Notes: generated by a model from the sequence alone, not told the origin. A stretch of 64,000 nt of DNA from Thalassia testudinum (GCA_037157565.1 JAZHRO010000039.1:45136001-45200000), one strand, 5' to 3'. Numbered from the stretch's first letter, positions 44,001-52,403 are shown. Program-made: numbers and translations.

Positions 44001-44128
44001 ACAATGTGTATAATTTCAATGATACTGCTAGTATTTCCTTGAATGCCCTTTAATCTTCTTGCTCTTTGCAATTGCAGGTACCGGTTTAAGTTTCAGATAC
44101 CATCGTATTTTTCACTCGTCATTAGAAG
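16979..44128 (+). CDS. ABC1K: ABC1 family (UbiB/ADCK-like) kinase, chloroplast-type, partial; seven exons
   Basis: Seven exons (16979-17069, 17190-17231, 17316-17424, 35197-35311, 43395-43444, 43578-43656, 44078-44128) splice with GT-AG introns into one continuous reading frame of about 179 codons with no stop. The product matches the C-terminal half of an ABC1 kinase domain: the strand ending [11 protein letters not shown], the loop HADPHPGN and the metal-binding DFG, then [16 protein letters not shown] and [10 protein letters not shown], which are typical of plant plastid ABC1K proteins. Known relatives act in plastoglobules or chloroplast membranes and affect prenyl-lipid and quinone metabolism. 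The exact paralogue cannot be decided here. The N-terminal part (KxGQ motif, plastid transit peptide) and the C-terminus lie outside the window or were not found. The introns hold nested transposons. All seen exons look intact. Confidence 0.93.
17190..17231 (+). CDS. ABC1K: ABC1K exon b
   Basis: A 42-bp exon encodes [14 protein letters not shown]. The acceptor is TTTTCCCAG and the donor GTTAAA. It completes the EWVEG motif begun in the previous exon. Confidence 0.92.
17316..17424 (+). CDS. ABC1K: ABC1K exon c, catalytic loop
   Basis: The exon encodes [20 protein letters not shown] and [16 protein letters not shown] plus the first base of the DFG aspartate codon. HADPHPGN is the catalytic loop of the ABC1 family. 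The donor GTAAGC at 17425 opens a 17.8-kb intron. Confidence 0.94.
17425..18475 (+). other. Start of the 17.8-kb ABC1K intron, no element recognised
   Basis: AT-rich intron sequence follows the donor site. No coding signature or transposon terminus was recognised before LINE A begins. Confidence 0.6.
18509..18872 (+). pseudogene. LINE A ORF1, zinc-knuckle part
   Basis: The open frame 18509-18724 contains [20 protein letters not shown] followed by CFCCRGG. This resembles the paired cysteine-rich knuckles of plant LINE ORF1 proteins, with one extra residue between the second cysteine and the histidine. The frame is cut by repeat X at 18873. Confidence 0.65.
18873..19646 (+). mobile_element. 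Dispersed repeat X, copy 2, inserted in LINE A ORF1
   Basis: This 774-bp insertion is flanked by perfect 10-bp direct repeats GGTTTGATGC (18863-18872 and 19647-19656). It is homologous end to end with 15200-15960. No terminal inverted repeat or coding region was seen. A 9-10 bp duplication would suit a Mutator-like element lacking clear inverted repeats, but the class is not settled. Confidence 0.7.
20348..20446 (+). mobile_element. tRNA-derived SINE, copy 2, inserted in LINE A
   Basis: Box A-like TGGCTTGGTGG (20361-20371) and box B-like GGTTAAAGTCC (20404-20414) precede ACATTTACCTTCTC and an A tail. Flanking direct repeats of 16 bp with one mismatch (20332-20347 and 20447-20462) mark the target duplication. 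It is homologous to 5926-6028. Confidence 0.88.
22095..22222 (+). repeat. Tandem duplication of a 64-bp unit inside LINE A
   Basis: Two adjacent copies (about 22095-22158 and 22159-22222) share ATTGAGTG, CACTCAAGA and AAGAAATG at the same offsets. The linker region before the reverse transcriptase (EWRQHSRQ) is therefore present twice, out of frame. Confidence 0.8.
22756..22915 (+). repeat. 5' LTR of copia element E3
   Basis: The 160-bp LTR begins TGTTAGCTTATAT and has a TATA box (CTATATAAGAG) near 22862. It abuts the primer-binding site TGGTATCAGAGC (22916-22927). It ends ...AATT, not CA. Confidence 0.88.
23624..25740 (+). pseudogene. E3 gag-RT-RNase H remnant with two internal deletions
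   Basis: The gag starts at 23624 and holds [16 protein letters not shown]. It runs to about 24345, where the frame jumps into the protease/pre-integrase boundary ([20 protein letters not shown]), so the zinc knuckle and DSG region are missing. A second jump near 24510 joins GGGHEEHGV to FSPVAR-like reverse transcriptase sequence, removing integrase. The polymerase box reads YVYD (24845-24856) instead of YVDD. RNase H has [11 protein letters not shown] (about 25365). Confidence 0.85.
25806..25958 (+). repeat. 3' LTR of copia element E3
   Basis: This copy pairs with 22756-22915 and carries a short deletion near the middle. It ends ...CCAATA next to the duplicated TTCTT. Confidence 0.87.
25964..27815 (+). 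pseudogene. LINE A reverse transcriptase C-terminal part and zinc-binding domain
   Basis: After E3 the LINE frame resumes with [20 protein letters not shown] (about 26220) and the polymerase box YVDDTLMF (about 26379). At 27500-27690 a [20 protein letters not shown] motif marks the zinc-binding domain found after plant LINE reverse transcriptases. Stops and shifts are present. Confidence 0.78.
27943..27991 (+). other. LINE A 3' stem-loop and A tail
   Basis: GGAAGGCT (27943-27950) pairs with AGCCTTCC (27964-27971) around a 13-base loop. It is followed by TTTTACCTTCCAT and seven A. Such a structure is where a LINE reverse transcriptase would bind its RNA. Confidence 0.65.
28246..28298 (-). mobile_element. 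53-bp LINE 3' tail insertion, antisense
   Basis: On the minus strand this segment ends with a perfect 10-bp stem-loop (GGTGGTTATC/GATAACCACC, 28266-28275 with 28281-28290), then CTTTTAACTTTTC and eight A. It closely resembles the 3' end of LINE B (32862-32912). Direct repeats GGTCTCAA (28238-28245 and 28299-28306) flank it, so it looks like an independent, extremely 5'-truncated insertion. Confidence 0.72.
28310..29033 (-). pseudogene. Ty3/gypsy reverse transcriptase-RNase H remnant
   Basis: The minus strand reads [20 protein letters not shown] then MLVKGKLL, containing the polymerase box YIDD. It continues with [35 protein letters not shown], and an RNase H start ([17 protein letters not shown]). 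This is the plant Ty3/gypsy pattern. A short gap removes the PFGLKNAG-type motif just before TYYHLVN. Many frames are broken. Confidence 0.8.
29034..29173 (-). repeat. 3' LTR of antisense copia E10
   Basis: On the minus strand this 140-bp LTR begins TGTTAAGTTATATG after a purine tract and has a TATA box (CTATATAAAGAGG). It ends CCTAATA. It resembles the E6 LTR at 63449-63582. Confidence 0.78.
29034..29868 (-). mobile_element. Antisense Ty1/copia fragment E10 inserted in the gypsy relic
   Basis: The fragment holds the 3' LTR plus, further right, RNase H ([20 protein letters not shown]) and the end of the reverse transcriptase ([20 protein letters not shown]) on the minus strand. It stops abruptly at about 29868, where LINE B begins. 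No 5' half or 5' LTR remains. Confidence 0.8.
29870..32912 (+). mobile_element. 5'-truncated L1-type LINE B
   Basis: About 3 kb of ORF2 end in a stem-loop (GGGTGATTAT 32862-32871 with GATAACCACCC 32878-32888), CTTCACTTTTC and 14 A (32899-32912). The sequence starts within the endonuclease ([10 protein letters not shown]). To the right of the A tail antisense gypsy gag begins at once; to the left is copia E10. Matching target duplications were not found, which suggests a later deletion at the left edge. Confidence 0.88.
29878..32570 (+). pseudogene. LINE B ORF2 (endonuclease end, reverse transcriptase, zinc-binding domain)
   Basis: The frame contains an endonuclease SDH motif (about 29938). 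The reverse transcriptase shows [55 protein letters not shown] and the polymerase box YADDTLLF (about 31323). A 286-residue open stretch spans 31211-32071. [13 protein letters not shown] ... DVDHLFF motif marks the C-terminal zinc-binding domain. Only a handful of stops interrupt it, making it one of the better-preserved elements here. Confidence 0.88.
32914..33720 (-). pseudogene. Ty3/gypsy gag remnant
   Basis: On the minus strand the frame gives [16 protein letters not shown], then [12 protein letters not shown] and [13 protein letters not shown], matching the retrotransposon gag domain of plant Ty3/gypsy elements. It is cut at 32914 by the A tail of LINE B. The upstream part (33720-33200) would be the gag N-terminus and leader. 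Confidence 0.7.
33761..33775 (-). other. Degenerate gypsy primer-binding site
   Basis: The minus strand reads TGGTGTCGACTGTAG, close to TGGCGCCGTCTGTGG, the site seen in many plant Ty3/gypsy elements. It lies between the gag leader and LTR-like sequence. Confidence 0.55.
33778..34400 (-). repeat. Probable gypsy 5' LTR remnant
   Basis: The sequence next to the primer site on the minus strand ends CCAATCA and has a TATA-like TATAAAAAA near 34030-34020. The outer boundary is not defined because no second copy is present. Confidence 0.45.
34401..35196 (+). other. Intron sequence before ABC1K exon d
   Basis: No element was delimited. A short repeated phrase (CATTTGGCTAATGGGTT) occurs twice near 34578-34630. 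Confidence 0.45.
35197..35311 (+). CDS. ABC1K: ABC1K exon d, DFG motif
   Basis: The exon completes the aspartate codon and reads [20 protein letters not shown] then [19 protein letters not shown]. The acceptor is TTCGACAG and the donor GTAAGT at 35312. The frame matches exon c (phase 1) and exon e (phase 2), across a 17.8-kb intron. Confidence 0.94.
35312..35734 (+). other. Start of the 8.1-kb ABC1K intron
   Basis: AT-rich intron sequence with no recognised element or coding signature. Confidence 0.5.
35735..35850 (+). pseudogene. Copia RNase H fragment
   Basis: The translation [18 protein letters not shown] resembles the copia RNase H end (N-x-x-FHERTKHIEIDCHF). It lies just left of E4 and is probably part of an older copia relic into which E4 inserted. 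Confidence 0.5.
35879..35909 (+). repeat. Truncated 5' LTR of copia E4
   Basis: About 31 bp starting TGTTACGTTGTATTGTGAGG match the start of the 3' LTR at 40973. The rest of the LTR, the primer site, leader and gag N-terminus are deleted, because gag sequence follows at once. Confidence 0.75.
36177..36193 (+). repeat. RTE1 target duplication (left copy)
   Basis: Seventeen bases beginning ATGTTCCTTG recur at 37279-37295 with one mismatch. The gag reading of E4 continues across the two copies once RTE1 is removed. Confidence 0.9.
36194..37040 (+). CDS. RTE1 reverse transcriptase, C-terminal part
   Basis: The open frame lacks internal stops. It carries [18 protein letters not shown] (motif A region with the catalytic aspartate), [31 protein letters not shown] (catalytic FADD) and the C-terminal [20 protein letters not shown] region ([20 protein letters not shown]). 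The endonuclease and N-terminal part of the reverse transcriptase are missing, so it is not autonomous. The longer open frame from 36042 fuses an off-frame piece of copia gag to this domain by chance. Confidence 0.85.
36194..37278 (+). mobile_element. 5'-truncated RTE-type LINE (RTE1) in E4 gag
   Basis: A 1,085-bp insertion is bounded by 17-bp target duplications. It ends in the typical plant RTE terminus: ACCCCACTTAATG then GGCTTGGTTG and a short TTG repeat. Its reverse transcriptase is open from the insertion point to 37040 and contains [19 protein letters not shown] and [10 protein letters not shown]. It shares sequence with the older RTE2. Confidence 0.93.
38056..38159 (+). repeat. Tandem duplication of a 52-bp unit in E4
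   Basis: Adjacent copies (38056-38107, 38108-38159) share GAGTCCAGTTGCT and AGCATGTCA and differ at several sites. They lie in the pre-integrase region. Confidence 0.85.
40479..40536 (+). repeat. Perfect 29-bp tandem duplication in E4 RNase H
   Basis: Two identical 29-bp copies (40479-40507, 40508-40536) start GATCGTTGTTAG. Twenty-nine is not a multiple of three, so the duplication shifts the frame. Perfect identity suggests a recent event. Confidence 0.95.
40973..41108 (+). repeat. 3' LTR of copia E4
   Basis: The 136-bp LTR starts TGTTATGTTATATTG, has a TATA box (CTATATAAAGAGG) and ends TTCAACC directly before the duplicated ATTAG. The end is CC rather than CA. Confidence 0.85.
41114..41603 (+). 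other. Intron sequence between E4 and RTE2
   Basis: No coding signature was seen. It contains one tail-only insertion at 41393-41409. Confidence 0.5.
41393..41409 (-). repeat. 17-bp LINE-tail-like insertion with target duplication
   Basis: On the minus strand the insert is CTTTCTCC followed by nine A, like the LINE C tail CTTTCTCAAAAAAA. It is flanked by 11-bp direct repeats TTAAGGTGATC (41382-41392) and TTAAGGTGACC (41410-41420). Confidence 0.6.
42149..43132. mobile_element. Non-autonomous Mutator-like element (Pack-MULE candidate)
   Basis: A 984-bp insertion has terminal inverted repeats of about 80 bp starting GGGATA(T/A)TTACAT (42149-42229 against 43052-43132, largely identical). It splits RTE2. 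The 9-bp flanks TAAATGTAA (42140-42148) and TTAATTTTA (43133-43141) match at six of nine, and the right one restores the RTE sequence, as expected for a Mutator-type duplication. No transposase is present. The interior is GC-rich and gene-like or minisatellite-like. Confidence 0.78.
42352..42790 (+). repeat. C-rich imperfect minisatellite inside the MULE
   Basis: Phrases such as CCACCACCTCCTCCA, CCCTCCTCTCTC and ATAGCCACCACC recur at irregular spacing over about 440 bp. The composition differs sharply from the AT-rich surroundings and might derive from captured proline- or glycine-rich coding sequence or from repeat expansion. Confidence 0.7.
43395..43444 (+). CDS. ABC1K: ABC1K exon e
   Basis: A 50-bp exon encodes [16 protein letters not shown] with split codons at both ends. 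The acceptor is TCCTTATCAG and the donor GTTCCT. The short upstream intron end is squeezed between RTE2's target duplication and the exon. Confidence 0.93.
43578..43656 (+). CDS. ABC1K: ABC1K exon f
   Basis: The exon encodes [20 protein letters not shown] then NLGRT. The acceptor is AATCTCTAG and the donor GTAAGT. Phases agree with exons e and g. Confidence 0.94.
43657..44077 (+). other. ABC1K intron f-g, no element recognised
   Basis: A 421-bp AT-rich intron with consensus borders GTAAGT and TTGCAG. Confidence 0.75.
44078..44128 (+). CDS. ABC1K: ABC1K exon g
   Basis: The exon encodes [16 protein letters not shown] and part of the next codon. The acceptor is AATTGCAG and the donor GTGTGT. 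In relatives the next residues continue in the same helix, so another exon must follow; it was not found by 64000. Confidence 0.92.
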
Positions 44129-44591
44129 GTGTGTTAATGGATATTCCCATTACAGAATTACTTCTCTACAATTCATGGCTTTGGGTAATGGTAGACATTT
44201 TTGAAAGTGTCTTCAGATGCTGCCATTTTTCCTTGTATTTTCTGTATAATTTTCTTGTATCCTAATGCTGATAATTACTTTTATATTTGGAAAACCTTTG
44301 CTTAATTTTATTAGATTGGTGGAAGTGCTTTATATTTTTTATAGGCTTCCTTTCTTTTTTATCCCTTTAGGCCTCTCTGCAATTTCACTTTTGGTTCCTC
44401 ACTACATCGCCATGCGTATATATAGACAGATACATACATACATGCATACATAAGGAGGTGCTCTAATCAATAGAATTATCTCATGATATTAAAGCAAGAA
44501 AAGTGGTCACCCCACCCCTTATCAGCCACTGCCACAATCCACACTCTGCCTTTTCACTACTGCTACAACCACCACCCTCTTTGCAGCATTC
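44129..44591 (+). other. Intron sequence before E7
   Basis: AT-rich sequence with no recognised element or exon. A CATACATA-type short repeat occurs near 44430-44450. Confidence 0.5.
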
Positions 44592-44596
44592 GTCCA

Positions 44597-44730
44597 TCTT
44601 GAGAGAATAAGATAACTTGTTTATTACAGAAACCCTACATCCCAATATATAGAGGATGTGGGTAAAGTACAAAGAGGTCCATAGAAAATAAAGAAAACAT
44701 AAATGAGAGTTCATTACATAACTCTCAACA
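44597..44730 (-). repeat. 3' LTR of antisense copia E7
   Basis: On the minus strand the 134-bp LTR starts TGTTGAGAGTTATG after a purine tract, has a TATA-like CTATATATTGGG and ends CTCAAGA. It pairs with 54428-54561. Confidence 0.87.
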
Positions 44731-44797
44731 TTTCTCCTTAAGCTGAAGCATAGATATTGATCATGCTTAGCTTAGAACAACATATGTCAAAGAGGGT

Positions 44798-47282
44798 TCA
44801 TGGAAGTGCCTTGGTGAAGATATCAATTATCTGATCCTCAAAAGCCACATGAGTTGTATGAATATGCCCTTGCTGGATCAAGTAACGATTATAGTAACAA
44901 TCAACCTCTACGTGCTTGGTCTGCTCATGGAGCATGGGATTATTTGCTATATAGGCGGCTTCTCTATTGTTGCATCTCATCTCCATTGTAGAATCAATGG
45001 TGATATGCAGATTTGATACGAGTGATTGTATCCACATCATCTCTGCAGCTGTTTGGGCCATTGCTCGACACGCTGACTCTACACTGGACTTGGAAACAAC
45101 CCACTTCTTGTTTTTCCACGTTACTAAGTTCCTAGCCACATAGATGTAGGAGCTTGTAGTAGACATGCTGTTGACAATGCAACTTGCATATAGTTTGCAT
45201 TTTTATGTGCCATAATATGTAAGGAAGTACCTTTTGTAAATAGAATCCCTTTCTTTGGGGAATTTTTCGGGTACCTCAACACCATCATAGCACCATCCTA
45301 GTGCGGCTTGGTAGGCTTATCGATGAATTGACTCATCTTGCAGATTGTTAATGAGATAGCAGGTCGTGTGATTGCCAGATAGAGGAACTTCCCAACCAAG
45401 CCTCTATATTAACAGGTGTCGATAGGCTCAGACCTCATTATATAGGTGTGCCTTCAAATCTATAAGGACATTTGCTGGCATAGCCTCCAACATGCTAGTC
45501 TCTTGTAGCAAATGCTGCAAATCTGTGGCATGCTTCCTCTAAGATAGAATAATCCCTTGCTTGCTGCAAGCAACCATTATTCCGAGGAAATAGCGTAGTG
45601 GTCCCAAATCTTCGATGAAAAAATTCTCTATAGGATACTTCTTCAAATTAGTAATGCCTTGCTCATCATCACCCATAAGAATAATGTCATCAACATACAT
45701 TAGCATGACCATTAGTCCCTACGCAGTCTTCTATACAAACAGAGAATGATCTAACGAGGATCGGTGAAATCCCAATGTCTCAACAACTTTTGACAATCTC
45801 TGGAATCAGGCCCTAGGACTTTGCTTCAGGCTATAAATTGCCTTGCGTAGACGACGGACCTTGGAACACTCCCTCTAAGACTCATAACCCGACGGTTGCT
45901 ACATATACACTACTTTCTGTAGTACACCGTACAGGAAGGCATTTTTAACATCCAACTAGCGTAGTGGTTAGTTTCCCTGAATGGCAATAGAGACGAGAAT
46001 CTAGATAGTTGGTTGGGGCGCCACTGAGGAGAAAGTATCAAGGAAATCAACCCCATATGTCTGTGTGAAGCTTTTGGCAACCAGACATGCCTTGTATCTG
46101 GTAACAGTACCATCTGGATTGTACTTAACTGTGAATATCCACTTGCAGCTAATCACAGTCACTCCAGGAGGGAGTTCTTTAAGCTTTTAGGTACGACCAG
46201 AGATAAAGGTAGACATCTCATCCTCAATGGCTTGCCGTCGCTTTGGATCAAGAAGAGCCTACTGATGCGAGGCAGCTATCGTACACTGAAGAGTGCCATG
46301 GCAAGCTTATTGTACTCAATGGATAGGCTAGTCATAGAGATATGCTTGGAAATGGGGTGAATGGTGCATGTGCTGATCCCCATCCTTAAGGCAATTGGTA
46401 AATCATAATCAATAACACCGTGGTCACCTACGCACTCATCCATCTCAACCAGCTCTGGTCGTGGAGAGTCGACCTGAGAAGTTAGAATCTCATAGACGGT
46501 ATTAGGTGCACCAGGACTAGACAGAGTATCAGTACTATTAAAAGGAGGGAATGCCATAGGAGTAGATGGTGGCCCTAGCACTGATAGAGGAGGATCCTAT
46601 CTAGGTCGGTGAGAATAGACCCTCTCAAGCATGCTGTTAGGACAACTAGTTGGAGATGGACCTTCGGGTGACTTCCTCCGTAAAGCATTTGAAGGTACAG
46701 GAATACATCCTCAGGTGCATGATTGGTAATATGGAAGTCAGACTTAGAATAGTAAGGGATTGACTTATAAAATGCAACATCAGCACTGACATAGTGTTGT
46801 CTACGTACTGGGTCATAACATCAGTATCCCTTTTGAGTTCTTGAGTATCCTAGAATGATACACTTAACTACACGAGGGGTAAGCTTATCCCTATTAGGAT
46901 CGTGTAGGTGCATAAATGCCACATAGCCGAAGACCTAAGGTGATACTCCAAACAATTCACGATTAGGAACTAAAGTGGAATAAGGAACCTGTTCGTTAAG
47001 AATCGTAGATGGAATTCAATTAATGAGATAACAAGCAGTTAATGCTGCATCTCCCCAGTACTTATTCGATGCATTGTTTTGTATCAAGAGAGTCCTTGCA
47101 ACATCTAAGATATGTTGGTGCTTTATTTCAGCCATGCCATTTTGCTATGATGTGTAGGGACAACTTGCTTGGTGGATGATTTCATGCTCCTAATAGAAGG
47201 CACAAAGGGAGCAGGTACAAAGCTTTAGAGCATTGTCTGAGTGAATGATTCTGATTATATCATCGACTTTAGACTTGGATTT
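44798..47282 (-). pseudogene. E7 integrase-RT-RNase H part
   Basis: The minus strand gives integrase (QHILDVARTLLIQNN, NRDKLTPRVVKCIILGYSRT), reverse transcriptase with polymerase box YVDD intact at 45697-45686, and RNase H (MEMRCNNREAAYIANNPMLH at about 44960). Stops are frequent, but long open stretches remain. Confidence 0.87.
47278..47282. repeat. Target duplication of E5 (left copy)
   Basis: GATTT recurs at 52564-52568 and lies within the antisense integrase of E7 at the FLLKS position. Confidence 0.9.
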
Positions 47283-47440
47283 TGTTGGTAGAGTACTCTA
47301 GTTATATTCTATTACTGTTTTGGAGTTATTTGTTATTGTTCCTGTCCCATTAGACTTATGCTGTACTTTTCCCAAACACCTCTCTATATAAAGAGGTGTA
47401 GAATTTCATTTGAGAATAATAATTTTCATTATCTTCAACT
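47283..47440 (+). repeat. 5' LTR of copia E5
   Basis: The 158-bp LTR begins TGTTGGTAGAG, has a TATA box (CTATATAAAGAGG) and ends CTTCAACT directly against the primer site TGGTATTAGAG (47441). It pairs with 52404-52563. Confidence 0.9.
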
Positions 47441-48171
47441 TGGTATTAGAGTGGCGATCCTAGATCGGCGTTGTGATATTCCACCCCTCACAAGCCTCTG
47501 AAACCTCCCACTAAAACCCTAACCGACGAGCAACCTGTCTCCACCGGCCCCAGCCGGCTGCTGCAAGCCTCTTCGGCCAGTGCTGCGGTGGCAGCAGCCA
47601 CTGGCAATCGTCGTCGGTGATTGTTGACCACAGCAGCGCTGCCGCTACCTCTCAAGGGGGTTGCTGCGACCTTGCTGAGTGCCTCCACTGACAGGTCTCG
47701 CCGCTAACAGCGCTGCCTCCGCCTCTTCGGACCTGTTGCAACCTTGTTTGGCGTCGCCACTGGCAGCCTGTTGTAGGTCTGTTGAGCATCATCTCGTCGC
47801 CAGTAGCGCCGCCACCACCTCTCCAGGCCTGTTGTAGGTCTGTTGAGCATCGTCTCGCCGCCAGCAGCGTCGCAATCGCTTCCTCGACAGACCGTGCCAC
47901 CTCTTGCGGCCCTGATAGGGTTGGTCGTGTGATTCTCGTCGGAAAAGGGGCGCACCACCCTGTAGAAGTACTGCTAGGGTAGTTCCCGTACCCTAACATG
48001 CGCTAAGCCGTGGTTCAAGGGGTGTGCGTGACTCTTGGGATGTTTTCTAGGGTCTTTTTAACCTTAGATCTCATGATCAAGAGATCACATTTCTCTGTTG
48101 TGTGATTTTGTTAGATCTGAATATTGGTTTCAGATTATATCGGTGGCATCTTGCGGCAATCCTAAGGCACG

Positions 48172-51100
48172 ATGGCCTCCTCAAGTTCTTCAGAAGTGTC
48201 ATTGGTTACCGCTACAAACAATGGGGGTTACAAATCCCCTTTCTTTGTTCTTATCGCCATGTTAAACGAGGCCAATTATGCTAGGTGGTCTCAAACTTTC
48301 CTCATGACAGTTGAGGGGCATGACAAGGAACATCTATTGTTGAAGTTGGAGCCGCAAGATAAATCAGGGAAGAATGCTATATGAAAGAAAGATAATTCAA
48401 TGGTTCGTGCTTGGATCATGAATTTTGTTGAGCCTCAGATTGGTGATGGGATTATGTACTACAAGACCGCCAAGGAAATGTGAGATTCTTTACATGACAC
48501 ATATTCTCATGAGAAGAATTCTAGCATGATGTTTGAGATTCATCATGCTATTGGTAGTCTTAAACAGAAGGGTCGGTCACTTTCATAGTATTATGCTATT
48601 TTAAAGGAACCACTTGAGAAGTACAATGTCTGTTGACCTGTCTGCACTTGTGCCACTCAGAGGGCACAGTGGAAGGAGTATGCTGTCCTACAGTTTCTCG
48701 ACGAACTTGGACCAAACTATGAGGCTGCTAGGTCCCAGATCCTAACTCTGGTTGAGCTTCCATCTCTAGAGGAGGTTTATAGCCGTGAGAGCAGGGTGGT
48801 TGTTAGGCCATCCATGTCAGAGATTGGACAAGCACATGTGCTTGTTATTGCTACACACGAAGGACGTGGTGCTCCATCCACTAAGGAGAGAGGACGTGGT
48901 GGTCGGGGTACGAGTGGTAGACCTCGCACCATTTGCTCGCACTGTAGGAAGATTAGCCATACAAAGGCCTATTGCTGGACGAAGCATGGTTGACCTCCCA
49001 TGGCCAACCAGGCTGTTTCTTCAGAGGAGGTGAGCAACATGGTGTCCTGTGCGGACTATGATGTTGTGGTCCAGCGCCTCTCCTAGTTGACCCAGGAGAC
49101 CACTACTGCTGCTGACATAGCTGCCTTGGCCACTTCAGGTATGACTTCTGCTTACAGGTCTGGTAACACTGACAATGCCTTGTGGTTGGTGGATTCTGGG
49201 ACATCTCAACATCTCAGTGGAAATGGGACATGTTTTAGACAGGTTCATGATGTTCCTTCAAGGAGATCTGTGCAGGTAGCAGATGGCAGGCAGTGAAGGG
49301 TTCATGGTAGAGGAGATGTGGTAGTGACTTCTGCTCTAATGCTGTCTAATGTTCTTTATGTTATAGAATTTCCAATCAGTCTTTTGTCTGTTAGTAGAAT
49401 TACAAAAGACTTACACTGTCGTGCAATATTTGATGAGTTGGGCTGTATTTTTCAAGACAAACTCACGGGGATGACGATTGGTGGCAGACATGAGGAAGGG
49501 GGTGTGTATCACCTGATCTAGACTCCATGTGCTGCTATGTGTTAGGGCGAGGTTGCATTTAGTGTTGGTATAGCTCTTCAGTGGCATCGTCGTCTTGGAC
49601 ACCCCTCACTGGATAGGCTTCGACACGTCATTCCTCATATTTTGCCAGCTACGAAGGTTTTGTGTGATGCATGCCAGCTAGAAAAACATCACAGAGCCAG
49701 TTTTCCTTCTAGTTCATCTCAGAGTTTTACTGCTATCTTTGATTTACTGTATATGGATGTATGGGGACTGAGTCGTGTCCCAGATAGACTGGGTCACTGA
49801 TTTTATCTACTTGTTGTGGATGATTTTTCCATGATGTCATGGTTATTTATTTTGAAAAATAAATCTGATGTTGGATCAGTGATTGAAACATTTATATTAC
49901 AAATAAAGACTAAATTCTCTAGTATTGTGAAGATTGTACAGTTGATAATGCTTTAGAGTTCTGTACATCTAAGTTAGTGGCCTTTTATAGATCTTTTGGG
50001 ATTGTTCACCAGACATCCTGTTCACATATGTTGCAACAAAATGGAGTAGTGGAAAAAAAACATCGTTACGTGCTTGATGTGGCTAGGACACTATTGATAC
50101 AGCATAATGTGCCACAGGTGTATTGGGGAGATGCAGTGCTAATTGTATGTTATTTGGTCAACATGTTGCCTAAATCAGCTATACAAGAACAAGTTCCTTG
50201 GCAGGTCCTCTATTCTGAAAAGGATTTATTCACTGTCTCACCTCGAGTGTTTGGTGTGTAGCCTTTCTGCACATTCTGGCACATGGTAAGGACAAGTTGG
50301 CTCCAAGAGCAGTGAAGTGTGTCTTTTTGGGTTACAACAATACCCAAAAAGGATACAGATGCTATGACCCCCGTGGTAAGAAGCATTATGTGACTGCAGA
50401 TGTCACATTCCATAAGTTCATTCCTTATTTCTCTACAGATGGTCATCAAGTGACATTTGAAGGAGGCTTGGCTCCTATGCCTATTCCACCAGTTCCCTTG
50501 GAACAAATTCCTGTTACACATAGTGAGGATACCATAAAGACTCCCATGAGGCAGAAGGCTGAGATCACTCAGGTCTATAGGCTTCCTGTGACATACAGAC
50601 AGCATGCATAGCGAGAAGAACACACCCCTCCACCTCTTCAACCACCTGTCTCCTCCCCTTGTCAGGTATGGATTGATACTAACGTGAGTTGTCCTAGTGG
50701 TGTTTGTGCAAGTCCCTCTGATGAATCTTCTCCTTTTGTTGCTACTGAGCATATTGAGGATGATCTTGATCTTCCAATTGCTATTTGAAAGGCTCCACGA
50801 AGTTGTGCTCAGTATAATACTGTATAGACAGTCTCTACCATCAATCTTGGCAGATCATTTGCTACTTTTACAGCGGTTCTCTCTGCAACGCACGTTTCTA
50901 CCTCCCATCAGCAGGCCATGGAGGATGAGATGGCTGCTCTGTGCTTTAGAGGAACTTGGGACTTGACCACCTTGCCTCCTTACACCAGAACAGTTGGGTG
51001 ACGTTGGGTCGTTGCTGTCAAATACAGCCTAGATGGCATAATTTCTCGCTACAATGCGAGACTGGTGGCAAAGGGATTTACCCAAACATATAGGGTAGAT

Positions 51101-52390
51101 TTGTTTGATACCTTCTCTCCTATTGCTTGATTGTTTACTATTTGGATTTTGATGTCTGTAGCTACCCACTACGGCTGGCCGCTTCATCAGTTGAATGTCA
51201 AGAATGCATTTTTGTATGAAGATCTTCAAGAAGAAGTTTATATACAATAACCTTCTGAGTTTGAGGCTTAGGGAGAATGTGTATGTAGATTGAAAGAAGC
51301 TATCTATGGCTTAAAGCAGAGCCCAAGAGCATGGTTCCAGAGACTCTCAGAGGAGGTACAGGTCATGGGGCTTATACGATCTTCTGTTGATCACTCTCTG
51401 TTTGTCAAGAAAGGAAAAAAGGGAGTAGTTGTACTCCTTGTCTATGTGGATGACCTGATTCTTACTGGAGATGACTTTGCTAGGATAACTGAGGTAAAAA
51501 GGAAGCTGGTTAATGCCTTTGTGATGAACGATCTGGGAGAGCTCAGATGCTTTCTTGGAATTGAAGTGGCATGTAGCAGAGAGGGTATTGTTCTTAGTCA
51601 GTGCAAATATGCCCTTGATATATTGCAGGAAACAGGAATGATGGGGTCTAAATCTGCTAATATACCTATGGATCTCAAAGGACATCTCTATGATGCTGAG
51701 TCTCTGCCTGTAGATAACAGATCTTATAGGCAGTTGGTTGGTAAATTGTTGTATCTTATTATTACTCGTCAAGATCTTTCCCTTGTCGTTGGGAAACTCA
51801 GCCAGTTCTTGGACAAGCCGACCAGGCAACATTGGGATACTACTATACAGGTGCTTAAATATGTGAAGAAAGCACCTAGTAGACGTATCTTATTTTAGAA
51901 GGGCTCATCTATGAGTTTTGTCGGCTATTCTGATGCCGACTATGCAGGGTGCATGACAGATGGGAAGTCATTAACTGGATTCTACACTTATGTGGCAAGC
52001 AACTTAGTGACCTGGCGAAGCAAGAAGCAGCAGGTGGTATCTTGATCTAGTGCAGAGTTAGAATAGAGGGCTATAGCTCAGACTGCTACAGAGATGGTCT
52101 GGGTTAGATCGATGCTACATGATCTTCATGTTTAGATAGAGGGACTGATGGAGATGAGGTGTGATAATTGCGCTACTACATATATTGCAAACAACCGAAT
52201 ATTTCATGAGCGGACAAAACAAGTTGAGGTTGATTACCATTACACTAGAGACCTGATACAACGTGGAATCATTTACACTTCATCTAAATCTTCTGAAGAT
52301 CAGATAGCGGACATATTCACAAAGCCTCTTGTGAGAATTGCGTTTGATAAGTGTTGTTCCAAGCTGAGCATTATTAATATATATGCTCCA
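48172..52390 (+). pseudogene. E5 gag-pol polyprotein remnant
   Basis: Gag begins at 48172 ([20 protein letters not shown]). The zinc knuckle CSHCRKISHTKAYC lies near 48940. Protease WLVDSGTSQHLSGN (about 49186) keeps DSG. Integrase (about 49560-50420) has YYLV-like and NGVVEKKHRYVLDVARTLL motifs. Reverse transcriptase has a 202-residue open part (51290-51898) with YVDD at 51443-51454. RNase H ends at about 52340. Several stops break it. Confidence 0.9.
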
Positions 52391-52403
52391 GCTTGAGGGG
52401 GAG

